DNA of 64,000 bases. Origin: Pseudorhodoferax aquiterrae (GTDB lineage Bacteria; Pseudomonadota; Gammaproteobacteria; Burkholderiales; Burkholderiaceae_C). Position numbers and translations under genes: made by a program. The notes under the pieces are model-generated. The model had not been told where the DNA came from. It saw only the letters and a program-made list of their open reading frames with translations, and made no database searches. The stretch is taken from the NCBI RefSeq assembly GCF_014652235.1, contig NZ_BMYK01000012.1:82521-146520 (forward strand), read 5' to 3'. Each line of letters begins with the position of its first letter. Within the stretch, counting starts at the first letter, position 1. Of the stretch, positions 24,118 to 34,445 are shown piece by piece.

Positions 24118-25245
24118 TCACCAGGGGTGGCGGATCAACTGGATCGTCCGCTCGACCACATCCAGGTCCAGTTCCGCGTAGATCGGCAGACACAAGACCT
24201 GGCTGGATGCGCGGGCCGCCACGGGCAGATTGTCGCGCGCGGCGGAAGGCAGACCTTTGTACATGGGGAAGTCGCTGATCAGCGGGTAGAAGTACCTGCG
24301 GGCATAGATGCCCCGCTCCTTCAATACCTGGTAGAGCTGATCGCGGCTCATCGGGTAGTTCGGATGCTCCACCATGATCGGGAAATAGGCATGGTTGGCC
24401 CGAGACTCACCGGCGTCGTTGACGCAGCGCACCCCTTTGACCGATGCCAGCCCTTCACGGTACATCGTGTCGATCACGCGGCGCTTTTCCAAGGCCGCAT
24501 CGATGTGCTTGAGCTGAAGCAGCCCCATCGCGGCATTGACCTCGCTCATCTTGCCGTTGATGCCGGGCGCCACCACCGTCACTTCGTCCACGAAGCCAAA
24601 GTTCTTCAGGTGGTCGATGCGCTTTTTGGTCTTGGCATCGGGCGAAATGATGGCACCGCCCTCGAAGGTGGTGAACACCTTGGTGGCATGAAAACTCAGA
24701 ACGGACAGGTCGCCGTACTGCAGGACGCTCGCATCGTCACAACGCACGCCAAAGGCATGCGCAGCGTCGTATATGACCTTTAGACCGTAGTTGTCGGCGA
24801 TCTGCTCGATGCGCTTGACGTCGCAGGGATGGCCATAGCAATGGACGGGCATGATCGCCGTCGTCTGCGGCGTGATGGCCGCCTCGATCTTGTCGGGGTC
24901 CAGATTCAGTGTATCGGGATCGACATCGACGAACACCGGTTTGATGCCGTTCCATAGCAGCGAATGCGCCGTGGCGACGAACGAGTACGGCGTGGTGATG
25001 ACCTCCCCCGTGATGCGCAGGGCCTGCAAGGCCGTGACGAGGCCGATGGTGCAGTTGGCGAACAGCGAAATGTGCGCCACGCCCAAGTACTCGCACAGCG
25101 CACGTTCGAGCTGCTGGTGGAACGGCCCGTTGTTGGTCAGGATGCGGCTGCTCCAGATCTTCTCCAGATAGGGCATGAAGTCTTCCAGCGGCGGCAGACT
25201 GGGTTGCGCCACATAGACCATGCGCGGCTGAGGTTCGTTCTTCAT
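24118..25245 (-). CDS. DegT/DnrJ/EryC1-family sugar aminotransferase, VioA-like
   Basis: A 375-residue PLP aminotransferase for nucleotide-activated keto sugars. The catalytic lysine is K189 (SFHATKVF), with D160 (VIYDAAHAFG) for the pyridine nitrogen. From memory, the sequence is close to VioA, which makes dTDP-4-amino-4,6-dideoxyglucose (viosamine): see PPLEDFMPYLEKIW, TNNGPFHQQLE and TTPYSFVATAHSLLWNG. It overlaps the stop of the GT41 gene by 4 nt with an AGGAGG site, so the sugar aminotransferase and glycosyltransferase are translationally coupled. The viosamine product is inferred from similarity. Confidence 0.9.
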   Translation of the reverse strand: MKNEPQPRMVYVAQPSLPPLEDFMPYLEKIWSSRILTNNGPFHQQLERALCEYLGVAHISLFANCTIGLVTALQALRITGEVITTPYSFVATAHSLLWNGIKPVFVDVDPDTLNLDPDKIEAAITPQTTAIMPVHCYGHPCDVKRIEQIADNYGLKVIYDAAHAFGVRCDDASVLQYGDLSVLSFHATKVFTTFEGGAIISPDAKTKKRIDHLKNFGFVDEVTVVAPGINGKMSEVNAAMGLLQLKHIDAALEKRRVIDTMYREGLASVKGVRCVNDAGESRANHAYFPIMVEHPNYPMSRDQLYQVLKERGIYARRYFYPLISDFPMYKGLPSAARDNLPVAARASSQVLCLPIYAELDLDVVERTIQLIRHPW

Positions 25246-28199
25246 GCCATTTCCTCCTGCCCGCGCGCAGCGTGCGGGTCATGCGCTCCAACCTCTTCGT
25301 ACTCCACCTTGAATGCCTGCGCCGGCAGACCTTCGCACCAACGCAACCACATGCGGCGCAGCGCGACGGAGACCCCAGCCACGACCGTTTCCAATTGCGT
25401 CGCATTGGCCGCCTGCAGCTGCGGCCGCAGCCGGGCACGGATGGTCTGCAGGCCCGCTACGTTGTGCGACCACGCCGTCGCCCGATCGACCAGGCCGCCC
25501 ACGTCGGTCACGATGAAGTCCCGCAGACCGACCCGGTTCAGAAACATCGCGGACTGCCTGCTGGGCAAGGTGTCGCCTGCGATCGTCAAGGTCGGCACGC
25601 CCATCCACAGGGCATGGTTGGTGGTCGTCCCGCCGGTGTAGGGAAAGGTGTCCAGGCAGATGTCGACGCGGTTGTGCAGTTGCATGTAGTCGTAAAACCC
25701 TGTGCGGGGCTGCAGGATCAGCCGCTCGCGCACCACGCCGGCATCGTTCAGCCAAGCCAGGATCTGCTCGGGTTCGGAATGGGCTGGCAGGCCAGCCAAC
25801 AGCAGCCGGGAGTCCGGCACCGCACGCAGGACTTCGGCCCATGCCATCACCACCTCGTGGTTGATCTTGCTGAGCCGGTTGAAAGAGCCGAACGTCACAT
25901 AGCCGTTGGCGAGCGCCGGCGCCGGTCCCACGTCAGGCATGCTCTCGAGGCCGTTGAACGGGGACACCAGCGGCAGCTGGACCAGCCGCTCCGTGAATTG
26001 CGCGCCAAACGCATCCGACGGCAGGAAAAAGTGTTCAACGAACCGGTAGTCCATGCTGCGCAGGCCGGTCGAGCCAGGATAGCCCATCCAGGTGATCTGC
26101 ACCGGGGCCGGCTTGCGCGCGAAGACAGCCAGGCGGTTACCGGCCGTGTGGCTGGTGAGGTCGATCAGGATGTCGATCCCGTCGCCCTGAATCTGCCGGA
26201 ACAGGCGGTCGTCGGATAAGCCGACCACCGGCCGCCAGGTTTCGAAACTGGCGTCGATGCGGCGTGTCGTGGCGTCCCGCGCGGCATGGTTGTAGTAAGC
26301 GACGCACGAGAACTCTGGCAGGCGCGCGAAGCGTTCGATGAAGGGCTCGAAGAACTTTGCGAGCGCATGGTCGCGGAAGTCGGCCGACACGAACCCGACC
26401 CGCAGCCGACGCCCGGCTTGGCGGCCATTGGCGTGCGCGGCGGCCGCAGCCCCGACGCGCGCTTCCAGCAGCTCGCCGTACCGACGATGCTCTTGCGCCA
26501 GCTCCTGCGCGCCCACTTGCGCGCTGTGGCTCAACGCGTACAGCATGCAGCTGCGTGCGTAGTCGAACTGCGGATCGATGTCCAGCGCACGCCTGTAGCA
26601 GGCGATGGCCTTGTCCACGAATCCCTGCATCGTGTGCGACACGCCGAGGTTCGTGTGCAGCGACGGTACATGGGGCAGCACCTGCAGGCTCTGCTCGATC
26701 ACGACGACAGCGCGGTCGTAGTCGCCCCGCTCGTAAATCGATTTGCTGAGGTTGATGTGGGCTTCGGCGTAGTCCGGTTTGAGCGCCAGGGCTTCGCGCA
26801 GGGCCGCCTCTGCCTCGTCCCAGCGCTTTTGCTCGATCAGATTGGTGCCCAGGTCGAAGTGCGCGCTGGGCGAGTCGGGCTCAGCAAGCAGGCAGCGCCG
26901 AAGGCAGGTTTCGGCCTCCTCCAGGCGGCCCTGTTGCTGCAGCAGCAGACCGAGCCGCTTGAGCGCTGGCAGGCACTGCGCATCCAGTTGCAAGGCCTTG
27001 CGGTAGGCCGTTTCGGCCATGGACAGTTTTCCTTGCCGGTGCAAGGCCGCACCGTGCGCGCTGTGTGTCTGCGCATCGCCCGGCTGCCGGGCGAGCGACA
27101 AGCCGAAGCACTGCAGCGCTTTGTCGCCCTGCCCCAAGGCGTCGTACAGGATGCCGAGGTTCCCCAACGTGGTCGCGTCCTGCGGAGCCAGCGCCAGCGC
27201 GTGGAGGTAGCTCTCCACCGCGTCGCCCAGGCGCCCTTGTGCCTTCAGCGCGAAACCCAGATTGCTGTGCACGTCGACCCAGTCTGGCGCGAGGTCGCGC
27301 GCGGAGCGGAAGTCGGCCTCCGCTTGCGCCGGACGGTCCAGCGCCAGCAAGGCATTGCCCTGGTTGAAATAAGCCTGTGCGTAATCCGGCCGCAGCGCGA
27401 TGGCACGCTGGAAACACTCCAGCGCATCCCCGGGCTGGCCCAAGCTGACAAGCGTATTGCCCAGGTTGCAGTGGACCTCCGGGTCGTCGGGCAGCAATTC
27501 GGCCGCGCGCCGCTTGGCGGTCAACGCGTCCGCATGTCGCCCCATCTGCTGCAGCACCGCGCCCAGGATCTTGGACACCACGCCGGACGCGGGATAGCGC
27601 CCCGCCAGCCGGCGCGCCAGCCGCTCGGCCTTCTCATAGGCGCCGCGGTTGAAGAGCGTCACCAGCTCGTTGGTCTCCTGCAGGCCGGGACCGGGCACGC
27701 GGCCTGCCGGCTTGGCCGGCCGATGCGGCCGCGGTGCCGGCGGCTGGGACATCTGCGGCCTCCAGCGAACGCCTTCGATGGCCGGCAGGGGTTGCTCGGC
27801 CTGCGCCATCTCGTCCTCGAGGCGATGGATCAGGTTCTCCTCCACCCCTTGCAGCCGCGCCAACGGCAACACCTGGCGGGCAGCCGAGAACTGCCCATCC
27901 TTGATCAGTGCATCGACGTAGCTCAGCCAGAACTGCCGACGCTGCGGCTGCCTGTCGATGGCCGCCTCCAGCAGCGGTAGCGCCTGCGCTGGACGCAGCA
28001 GATGCACGGCGAGCAGCACGCCCAGGTTGTGGCTGGCGTCGGCATGACCTGGCCATCGCGCCAGGATCGCCCGATAGCCTTCCTCCGCTTGGGCGAATTC
28101 CCATGCCCGGTGGTGGCCGATGGCTCCGCTCAGCAATGGCGCAATGGCCGAACCATCGGGGCCCTCGGAGGATGTCGCTGCGTCGATGTCGCCGTGCAT
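25242..28199 (-). CDS. TPR repeat plus GT41 (OGT/SPINDLY-type) glycosyltransferase
   Basis: A cytoplasmic protein of 985 residues. Residues about 20-590 are TPR helices (repeats such as VHCNLGNTLVSLGQPGDALECF). Residues 597-985 form a GT41 catalytic domain with the expected His611 (FRDHALAKFF), Lys778 (FNRLSKINHE) and the UDP-binding segment DTFPYTGGTTTNHALWMG. GT41 enzymes O-glycosylate Ser/Thr of proteins, with the TPR part choosing the acceptor. Its place between flagellin and motor genes makes flagellin the likely acceptor. The ATG at 28199 (AAGGA site) was chosen; a start 12 codons earlier is possible. Confidence 0.92.
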   Translation of the reverse strand: MHGDIDAATSSEGPDGSAIAPLLSGAIGHHRAWEFAQAEEGYRAILARWPGHADASHNLGVLLAVHLLRPAQALPLLEAAIDRQPQRRQFWLSYVDALIKDGQFSAARQVLPLARLQGVEENLIHRLEDEMAQAEQPLPAIEGVRWRPQMSQPPAPRPHRPAKPAGRVPGPGLQETNELVTLFNRGAYEKAERLARRLAGRYPASGVVSKILGAVLQQMGRHADALTAKRRAAELLPDDPEVHCNLGNTLVSLGQPGDALECFQRAIALRPDYAQAYFNQGNALLALDRPAQAEADFRSARDLAPDWVDVHSNLGFALKAQGRLGDAVESYLHALALAPQDATTLGNLGILYDALGQGDKALQCFGLSLARQPGDAQTHSAHGAALHRQGKLSMAETAYRKALQLDAQCLPALKRLGLLLQQQGRLEEAETCLRRCLLAEPDSPSAHFDLGTNLIEQKRWDEAEAALREALALKPDYAEAHINLSKSIYERGDYDRAVVVIEQSLQVLPHVPSLHTNLGVSHTMQGFVDKAIACYRRALDIDPQFDYARSCMLYALSHSAQVGAQELAQEHRRYGELLEARVGAAAAAHANGRQAGRRLRVGFVSADFRDHALAKFFEPFIERFARLPEFSCVAYYNHAARDATTRRIDASFETWRPVVGLSDDRLFRQIQGDGIDILIDLTSHTAGNRLAVFARKPAPVQITWMGYPGSTGLRSMDYRFVEHFFLPSDAFGAQFTERLVQLPLVSPFNGLESMPDVGPAPALANGYVTFGSFNRLSKINHEVVMAWAEVLRAVPDSRLLLAGLPAHSEPEQILAWLNDAGVVRERLILQPRTGFYDYMQLHNRVDICLDTFPYTGGTTTNHALWMGVPTLTIAGDTLPSRQSAMFLNRVGLRDFIVTDVGGLVDRATAWSHNVAGLQTIRARLRPQLQAANATQLETVVAGVSVALRRMWLRWCEGLPAQAFKVEYEEVGAHDPHAARGQEEMA

Positions 28200-28487
28200 T
28201 GGGATCGGTCCTTGTGTGTCGGGTAGGCAGGCCATGCCCACGAAAGCAACGCAAAGGATAGGGGCCGGCATGTGCCGAGAAGCCCGGATGTGGCCCGCTT
28301 TTCCAGACCACTTCGAAGGACCCGGCCCTACAAGCGCTGCCACCCGATGTACGTCGTGTTTCCGCCGCTTATTGGCTCTTTGGTCGCTTCGTATCTTCCG
28401 CCCCATCCGATACATTTGCAACCCAATGAGCCCCCCCCGCTTGCCTGCGCCGGCTTCGGCCAGGCCCACCACCAGCCGCCACGCCCC

Positions 28488-29345
28488 ATGATCGTCATCA
28501 TCGGCTACGTCGTCGCCATGGGCTGCATCTTCGGGGTGTATGTCTTCCACGGCGGCAACATCGGCGTGATCCTGACGGCACTGCCGTTCGAGCTGATCAC
28601 CATCTTCGGCGGCGCGCTGGGCGCCTTCGCGGTGAACAACCAGCCCAAGGTGCTCAAGGCCACGCTCAAGGCGCTGCCCACGGCCTTCAAGGGCTCCAAG
28701 TTCACCAAGGAGCGCTACCTGGAGCTCATGGCGCTGCTCTACGACATCCTGCAAAAGGCCCGCAAGGAGGGCCTGATGGCGATCGAGAAGGATGTCGAGG
28801 AACCCGAGCAGTCGGAAATCTTCAAGAAATACCCCGTCGTCGGCAGCGACCACCACGTCGTGGAGTTCATGACCGATTACCTGCGCATGATGGTCTCGGG
28901 CAACCTCAACGCCCACGAGATCGAATCCTTGATGGACAGCGAGATCGAGACCCACCACCAGGAAGCCCACGGGCCGGTGGCCGCCATCGCCCGCCTGGCC
29001 GGGGCGCTGCCGGCCTTCGGCATCGTGGCCGCCGTGCTGGGCGTGGTGAACACCATGGGCTCGGTCGGCCAGCCGCCGGCCGTGCTGGGCGGCATGATCG
29101 CCTCGGCCCTGGTCGGTACCTTCCTCGGGATTCTGCTGGCCTACGGCGTGGTCGAGCCGCTGGGCGGCCTGCTGGAGCAAAAGAGCGAGGACGCGGCCAA
29201 GGAGCTGCAGTGCATCAAGACCACGCTCCTGGCCAGCATGCAGGGCTACAACCCGTCCACCGCCATCGAGTTCGGCCGCAAGGTGCTGTTCTCGACCGAG
29301 CGCCCCAGCTTCGCCGAGCTGGAAGCGCACGTGAAGAAGAAGTAG
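28488..29345 (+). CDS. motA: Flagellar motor stator protein MotA
   Basis: A 285-residue proton-channel stator subunit. Four membrane segments are visible (residues 1-20, 24-45, about 170-192 and 200-222). The large cytoplasmic loop between the second and third carries basic and acidic residues that contact FliG. The opening MIVIIGYVVAMGCIFGVY is typical. The frame is open 72 codons upstream, but the ATG at 28488 fits the family exactly. It heads motA-motB-cheY-cheZ. The 288-bp upstream region is shared with the divergent GT41 gene and shows no clear FliA box. Confidence 0.97.
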   Translation: MIVIIGYVVAMGCIFGVYVFHGGNIGVILTALPFELITIFGGALGAFAVNNQPKVLKATLKALPTAFKGSKFTKERYLELMALLYDILQKARKEGLMAIEKDVEEPEQSEIFKKYPVVGSDHHVVEFMTDYLRMMVSGNLNAHEIESLMDSEIETHHQEAHGPVAAIARLAGALPAFGIVAAVLGVVNTMGSVGQPPAVLGGMIASALVGTFLGILLAYGVVEPLGGLLEQKSEDAAKELQCIKTTLLASMQGYNPSTAIEFGRKVLFSTERPSFAELEAHVKKK

Positions 29346-29359
29346 CGGGAGCCTGAGCC

Positions 29360-30331
29360 ATGGCCGGCGACGCGAAGAAGCTCCAACCGATCATCGTCAA
29401 GAAGATCAAGAAGTCCGGCCATGCGGCGCATGGCGGGGCCTGGAAGATCGCGTACGCCGACTTCGTGACGGCCATGATGGCCTTCTTCCTGCTGATGTGG
29501 CTGCTGGGTTCGACCACCGAGGGCGACCGCAAAGGCCTGTCGGACTACTTCAACGCCCCGCTCAAGGTGGCGCTGATGGGCGGCACCGGCACCGGCGCGA
29601 GCAATTCCATCCTGCCCGGCGGCGGCAAGGACCTGACCGAGAAGGTGGGCCAGACCGCGCGCGGCCAGTCCGACGACACCGCCAGGAAGCGCCAGAGCGC
29701 CGAGCAGACCAAGGCCGAAGCGGCGCGCCAGGACGCCCGCCGCATCGCAGACCTGCGCGCGCGCATCGAGGCGCTGATCACCAACACGCCCAAGCTCAAC
29801 GAGTACCGCTCGCAGATCCGGCTGGAAACCACGCCGGACGGTCTGCAGATCCAGATCGTGGACGACCAGAACCGGCCCATGTTCGACAGCGGCAGCGCCC
29901 TGGTCAAACCCTACATGCGCGACATCCTGCGCGAGATCGGGGCCGCGCTGAACGATGTGGAGAACCGCATCAGCCTCGCCGGCCACACCGATGCCACGCC
30001 CTACGGCAACGGCGAGCGCGGCTACAGTAACTGGGAGCTGTCGGCCGACCGTGCCAACGCCTCGCGCCGCGAACTGGTGGCCGCCGGCATGCCCGACGCC
30101 AAGCTGGGCCGCGTGGTCGGCCTGGCGGCCAGCAGTCCGCTGGAGCCCAAGACGCCCAATGCGCCCGTCAACCGCCGCATCACGCTGACCGTGCTGACCC
30201 GCGAAGCCGAGGAGCGGCTGATGGGCGGCGCGCCCGCAGGTGATGCCACAATAGCCCAGCCTGCGCCCACGCAGGGCGCGCCGCTGTTCGAGACCGGGCC
30301 CGGTCCGGCTCGCAAGGGCAACCCACCATGA
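29360..30331 (+). CDS. motB: Flagellar motor stator protein MotB
   Basis: A 323-residue stator subunit with a short cytoplasmic tail, one membrane helix (residues about 30-50) that holds the proton-carrying D34 ([18 protein letters not shown]), a plug and linker region, and a C-terminal OmpA-like peptidoglycan-binding domain (about residues 150-290; [29 protein letters not shown]). It follows motA after 14 nt with a GGGAG site. Confidence 0.98.
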   Translation: MAGDAKKLQPIIVKKIKKSGHAAHGGAWKIAYADFVTAMMAFFLLMWLLGSTTEGDRKGLSDYFNAPLKVALMGGTGTGASNSILPGGGKDLTEKVGQTARGQSDDTARKRQSAEQTKAEAARQDARRIADLRARIEALITNTPKLNEYRSQIRLETTPDGLQIQIVDDQNRPMFDSGSALVKPYMRDILREIGAALNDVENRISLAGHTDATPYGNGERGYSNWELSADRANASRRELVAAGMPDAKLGRVVGLAASSPLEPKTPNAPVNRRITLTVLTREAEERLMGGAPAGDATIAQPAPTQGAPLFETGPGPARKGNPP

Positions 30332-30392
30332 GGACACCGAGAGCTCGATCCATGCGCCTTCATTCCGTCAACGCCAATCACGAGGGGCAACC

Positions 30393-30776
30393 GTGGCCGA
30401 ACTTCGCTTTCTGATCGTCGACGACTTCTCCACCATGCGCCGCATCGTGCGCAACCTGCTCAAGGAAGCCGGCTACACCGATGCCGAGGAGGCCGAGGAC
30501 GGCGTCGCCGCGCTGAACAAGCTGCGCAACGGCCGCTTCGACTTCGTGGTGAGCGACATCAACATGCCCAACATGAACGGCTTCGAGCTGCTGGCCCAGA
30601 TCAAGTCGGACGAGAAGCTCAAACACCTGCCGGTGCTGATGGTCACGGCCGAGGCGCGCAAGGAGGACATCGTGGCGGCCGCCCAGGGTGGCGCGGCGGG
30701 CTACATCGTCAAGCCCTTCACCAAGGCCACGCTCGAGGAGAAAGTGGCCCACATCCTGAAGAAGCTCGGTCTGTAA
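30393..30776 (+). CDS. cheY: Chemotaxis response regulator CheY
   Basis: A 127-residue CheY with all active-site residues: D10/D11, phosphoacceptor D55 ([12 protein letters not shown]), T85 and K107 (YIVKPFT). The sequence is much closer to enterobacterial CheY ([41 protein letters not shown] in part) than the receiver at 483-845. The start is GTG at 30393 behind GAGGGG. Together with cheZ just downstream it forms the main steering switch that acts on FliM. Confidence 0.98.
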   Translation: MAELRFLIVDDFSTMRRIVRNLLKEAGYTDAEEAEDGVAALNKLRNGRFDFVVSDINMPNMNGFELLAQIKSDEKLKHLPVLMVTAEARKEDIVAAAQGGAAGYIVKPFTKATLEEKVAHILKKLGL

Positions 30777-30784
30777 GGGCAGCC

Positions 30785-31429
30785 ATGCAGACCAGCGAAT
30801 CGCTCCCGCAGCCTGCTTCGCCCGCCCCCGCAGCGTCCGACGACGCCACGCAAGACGTCCACCACAAGCTCGGCCTGCTCACGCGCCAGCTGCACGACAG
30901 CCTGGCAGAGCTGGGCTACGCCGAGAAGCTGCGCGGCAGTGTCGACGAACTGCCCGACGCGCAGAGCCGCCTGACCTACATCGCCCGCCTCACGGGCGAG
31001 GCCGCCGAAAAAGTGCTGAGCCGCGTGGAGCAGGCCAAGACCCAGCACGACTTCATCGCAGCCGAGACGCGGCGCGTGGGCGAGCTGCTGGTCAAGGACC
31101 CGGTGGCGGCCGTGGCCCGCGGCGTGGTCTACAACTTCCTGGGCGATGTGGACAAGGCCTCGCGCGAAATCGACCAGCACCTGACCGAGATCATGATGGC
31201 GCAGGACTTCCACGACCTCACGGGCCAGGTGATCGCCCGCGTCGTGAACCTGGCCGCGACCATCGAAGAGCAGCTCGTCGCGCTGCTGATCCAGACGGCG
31301 CCGCCCACCGCCAAGCCTGTGACCGCCCAGGCCCCGCTGCAGGGCCCGGTCGTCAACGGCGAAGGCCGCGACGACGTGGTCACCGACCAGTCGCAGGTCG
31401 ACGACCTGCTGGCCAGCCTGGGCTTCTAG
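30785..31429 (+). CDS. cheZ: CheY-P phosphatase CheZ
   Basis: A 214-residue four-helix-bundle phosphatase that ends the CheY-P signal. The catalytic pair is D144 and Q148 in MMAQDFHDLTGQVI. The flexible linker (residues about 170-200) and the C-terminal CheY-binding peptide QVDDLLASLGF are intact. It lies 8 nt behind cheY. A shortened CheZ-like protein occurs at 889-1338. Confidence 0.97.
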   Translation: MQTSESLPQPASPAPAASDDATQDVHHKLGLLTRQLHDSLAELGYAEKLRGSVDELPDAQSRLTYIARLTGEAAEKVLSRVEQAKTQHDFIAAETRRVGELLVKDPVAAVARGVVYNFLGDVDKASREIDQHLTEIMMAQDFHDLTGQVIARVVNLAATIEEQLVALLIQTAPPTAKPVTAQAPLQGPVVNGEGRDDVVTDQSQVDDLLASLGF

Positions 31430-31454
31430 TCCGGGCCCGGCAGGCCGAAGCCCG

Positions 31455-34445
31455 ATGGCCACGCCGGCGGACCAGATCCTTCCCTTTCTACAGCACGCGC
31501 TGCGGCAGATCCCGCAGGACGCTGAAGACAGTCGGCGCCTGGACCGCACACTGCGCCGGATGGAGCGCCATCCGGAGAAGGGCTTCTTCCAGGCGCTCGG
31601 CCGTGCTCCCGCACCGACCTGCGGCATCTGGGCCGCCTATCTGCTCTCGCTGCTGCAGCAGTGGCAGGACACGCGTACCCAGGACCACGCCGTCACGCTG
31701 CCCGCGCTGCGAGAGCTGCACCCGAGCAGCGGCGATGCCCACTGCAACCGCCTGCTCGACGCCCTTTGCAAGGTCCTCGCCGCGCTGGGCTGGAGCGTGT
31801 GGGAAGCTGCCGAGGATGCAGGGGACGCCGACGTGCTTGCCCACCAACTGGCATCTGCCGCCGACGCCCTGTTGGCGCTGGGCCAGGCCGACCAGGCCTA
31901 CGATTTCCTCTCGCTGGCGCTGTATGCCGCCGGACCCGGAATGCCCGCCGAGCGCGAACGCATGGCGCGCCAGGCCATCGCGCTGGCGCAGGCAGCGCAA
32001 CGCCCGCACCAGGTGGCGGTCTGCACGGTGATGCTCGCCAAGGCCGTGCAGGAAATCGCCGACAGCGCCCCGGACCAGCGCCTGCGCGCATTCGAGCTGA
32101 CCGAGATCGCCATCGAACGGCTCCAGCAATGTCCACCGCCCTGGCGCTCGCCAGCAGCCCACACCTTGCTTGGTCACGTGCAGTCCCGTGGCTGGCTGCA
32201 ACTGCTGGCCGTGCCGCTGCTGCTGTTGCTCGAACCGGACCAGCAGCCGCCCGGGCTGGCAGAACAGTTGGGCGTGGCCGGCTGGCTGCCGCGCGTGGCC
32301 ACCGGCCGGCTGCAGGACCGCGTCGAGCGGCTGCACGACCAGATCGGCCTGCAACGCTGGGAGATTGCCATCGACCAGGCCCGCCACGCGCTGGAGGCCC
32401 CTGGCGCCACAGCCAACCCGCGCGTCCATCCCATCACCTGGACACTCGAGCACCATGCGCACCGGCGCGCCGTGCCGCATTCGCACTCGTTTCTGCGTGA
32501 GCGCGATTTCGACCGGCACCTGGTCGAGCTGGCACACGAAACCACGCACGTGCTGAGCTATCTGGGCCATCTGGGTGCCGCCATCACCTGCCTGCGCCTG
32601 GCCAACCACGACAACGAGAGTGTGCTGTGGTCGCTCGCCGTGCCGCCCGGCACACCGCGCGAGGAACTGCACCGCCTGTTCGCGCAGGGGCCGGCACCGC
32701 TGCCGGCCGGCGATGCGGGGCAGCTATTGCGCGCCAGTGTCGGCGTCGAGCTGGCGGCCAAGGCACGCGCGCTGCAGGACATCTGGACGCCGTGGCTCGA
32801 AGGGCTGGCCGTGTTCGGCGAAACCGCGGCAGATCCCGCCGCCGACCCGCACCGCATCCACCGCGTGGCAGAAACCCTGCGCGGCCTGGTCGACTTCATC
32901 GCGCCAGGCGGCGACACGCCCGCGCAGCTGCAAATGCGGCTGCACGCCCACGTGCAGGAGTTCGAGCAGCGCAGTGCCCAGGCCATCGCCCGCTGGAGCC
33001 CGGTGCGCCTGGCGCAGATGCTGCGGCGTGCCGATGCGCCGTACTTTGCCGGCTATGCCGCCGTGCGCAGTGTGGTCGCCAGCTGGCGGCGGACCCTGGG
33101 CGCGCCGCTGTCCGGCGCCCAGGCCTTCGATCTGCTGCTGCACGCCACGCGCTTTTCCACGTCACCGGCGATCCCCGACCTGTCTCTGCCCAGCGACGTC
33201 TTCGAGCCGGCAGCCCGGCAGGCCATGACCGACTGGGTCCGCGGACTGGCCGGGCTGGATGCGCACATGCTGACCCTGTATCTGCAGGCAGAAGGTGGTC
33301 GCATGCTGGTCTGGGACGGCTTCAGGCTTGTGCCGCCCGGCCCGGGCGATGCGCCGGCGGTCGAGCGGCAAGCCGCCTGGGTCGCCACACGCATGGCACA
33401 GGCGCTGGCCACGTCCACCACCCCGCACGACGCCCGCGAGCGCGCTGGCTGGAACGGCCCGTGTGCTGCGTTGGCCGCGCGCTACTCCCGGGCCATGTCC
33501 GCCTATCGCCGCAGCGCCGACGGGATGGCCGCGCAGAAGCGGCTGCAGGGCCTGGTCGACGAACGCATCACGCTGGGCAGCCTGCTGGCGATCGGCCGCA
33601 CCGATGCCGCCTTCCACCTGGTGTGCGATCCAGCGGCCGGTCAGTCCATGCTGATGCTGCAGCTGCGTACCACCGAAGCCCATGTGGACACGGGCCAGCC
33701 CTCGTCCAACGTGTTGTGGCTGCCGATCTCGACGCGTGCGGGGCAGGCGGTGGCAGAGCACTACACCGACACCGCCGAGCCACGCATGCAAGTCACCCGC
33801 GTGATTGACCTGGCAGGCCTGCTGGCGCCGGGCCAGCCGGCGCACCTGCTGGCCCTGCGCTACGGCGAATGGTTTTCCGTGCGCGGCACCACGCCGCAGG
33901 CCGATGCACTGCTGCAGGCCGACGCAGAGCGCGCCGAGCATCTGCACGCCATGCTGCGCATGCGGCTGCACCCCACGCCGGCCGAACGCATGGTCGGCGA
34001 GCAGTTCTTCGCCGAAGACGGTGCGCTCGAACGCACGCTGGGCTGGCTGGCCGACCCGGCGCCATGGCGCGATGCGGACGATCCAGTGCCGGCGGCCCCC
34101 TGGGCCGCGCGCATCGCCGGCGTGGCCCGGCAGGCGCTGGACCCGGCGGCGCGCGGCGCCCGCGTTACCGCGGCCGCGCGCGCCATGCTGGCCGCGCTGC
34201 TGCCCGGCGCCACGGATCTCGTGCGCGGCATCGTGGACGCCGGGTTCCAGCAGCTCACGGCCGGTGCCCCCCAGTTGCGCAGCGCCACCATCGACCTTCT
34301 GCTCACGACGGCCCGCGCGCCGCTGGCCAGTGCCGACGCCGACGCGCTGGCCGCCCAGCTGCAGGCGCAGGGTGTTGCGCTGTTCCACACCACCCCGGCC
34401 GGGTGGGACGTCCGCCCGGCCACCACCGAAGCGACATCGCCATGA
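31455..34445 (+). CDS. Large uncharacterised protein with a gluzincin-type metallopeptidase signature
   Basis: A protein of 996 residues that I cannot assign to a named family. It has no signal peptide or clear membrane helix. The N-terminal 220 residues are helical and TPR-like. HETTH at residues 361-365 (HLVELAHETTHVLSYLG) fits the HExxH zinc site, and WLEGLAVFGE at residues 447-456 resembles the third-ligand helix (E449) of gluzincin peptidases, 84 residues later. The C-terminal 500 residues have no recognised motif. It starts 25 nt behind cheZ and overlaps the next small gene by 4 nt (ATGA). Zinc peptidase activity is inference. Confidence 0.75.
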   Translation: MATPADQILPFLQHALRQIPQDAEDSRRLDRTLRRMERHPEKGFFQALGRAPAPTCGIWAAYLLSLLQQWQDTRTQDHAVTLPALRELHPSSGDAHCNRLLDALCKVLAALGWSVWEAAEDAGDADVLAHQLASAADALLALGQADQAYDFLSLALYAAGPGMPAERERMARQAIALAQAAQRPHQVAVCTVMLAKAVQEIADSAPDQRLRAFELTEIAIERLQQCPPPWRSPAAHTLLGHVQSRGWLQLLAVPLLLLLEPDQQPPGLAEQLGVAGWLPRVATGRLQDRVERLHDQIGLQRWEIAIDQARHALEAPGATANPRVHPITWTLEHHAHRRAVPHSHSFLRERDFDRHLVELAHETTHVLSYLGHLGAAITCLRLANHDNESVLWSLAVPPGTPREELHRLFAQGPAPLPAGDAGQLLRASVGVELAAKARALQDIWTPWLEGLAVFGETAADPAADPHRIHRVAETLRGLVDFIAPGGDTPAQLQMRLHAHVQEFEQRSAQAIARWSPVRLAQMLRRADAPYFAGYAAVRSVVASWRRTLGAPLSGAQAFDLLLHATRFSTSPAIPDLSLPSDVFEPAARQAMTDWVRGLAGLDAHMLTLYLQAEGGRMLVWDGFRLVPPGPGDAPAVERQAAWVATRMAQALATSTTPHDARERAGWNGPCAALAARYSRAMSAYRRSADGMAAQKRLQGLVDERITLGSLLAIGRTDAAFHLVCDPAAGQSMLMLQLRTTEAHVDTGQPSSNVLWLPISTRAGQAVAEHYTDTAEPRMQVTRVIDLAGLLAPGQPAHLLALRYGEWFSVRGTTPQADALLQADAERAEHLHAMLRMRLHPTPAERMVGEQFFAEDGALERTLGWLADPAPWRDADDPVPAAPWAARIAGVARQALDPAARGARVTAAARAMLAALLPGATDLVRGIVDAGFQQLTAGAPQLRSATIDLLLTTARAPLASADADALAAQLQAQGVALFHTTPAGWDVRPATTEATSP

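Noticed and set aside
28270-28430. Possible FliA promoter upstream of motA (TCCGATAC)
   Set aside because: The -10 box matches 6 of 8 positions, but the sequence 11 nt upstream does not resemble a sigma-28 -35 box.
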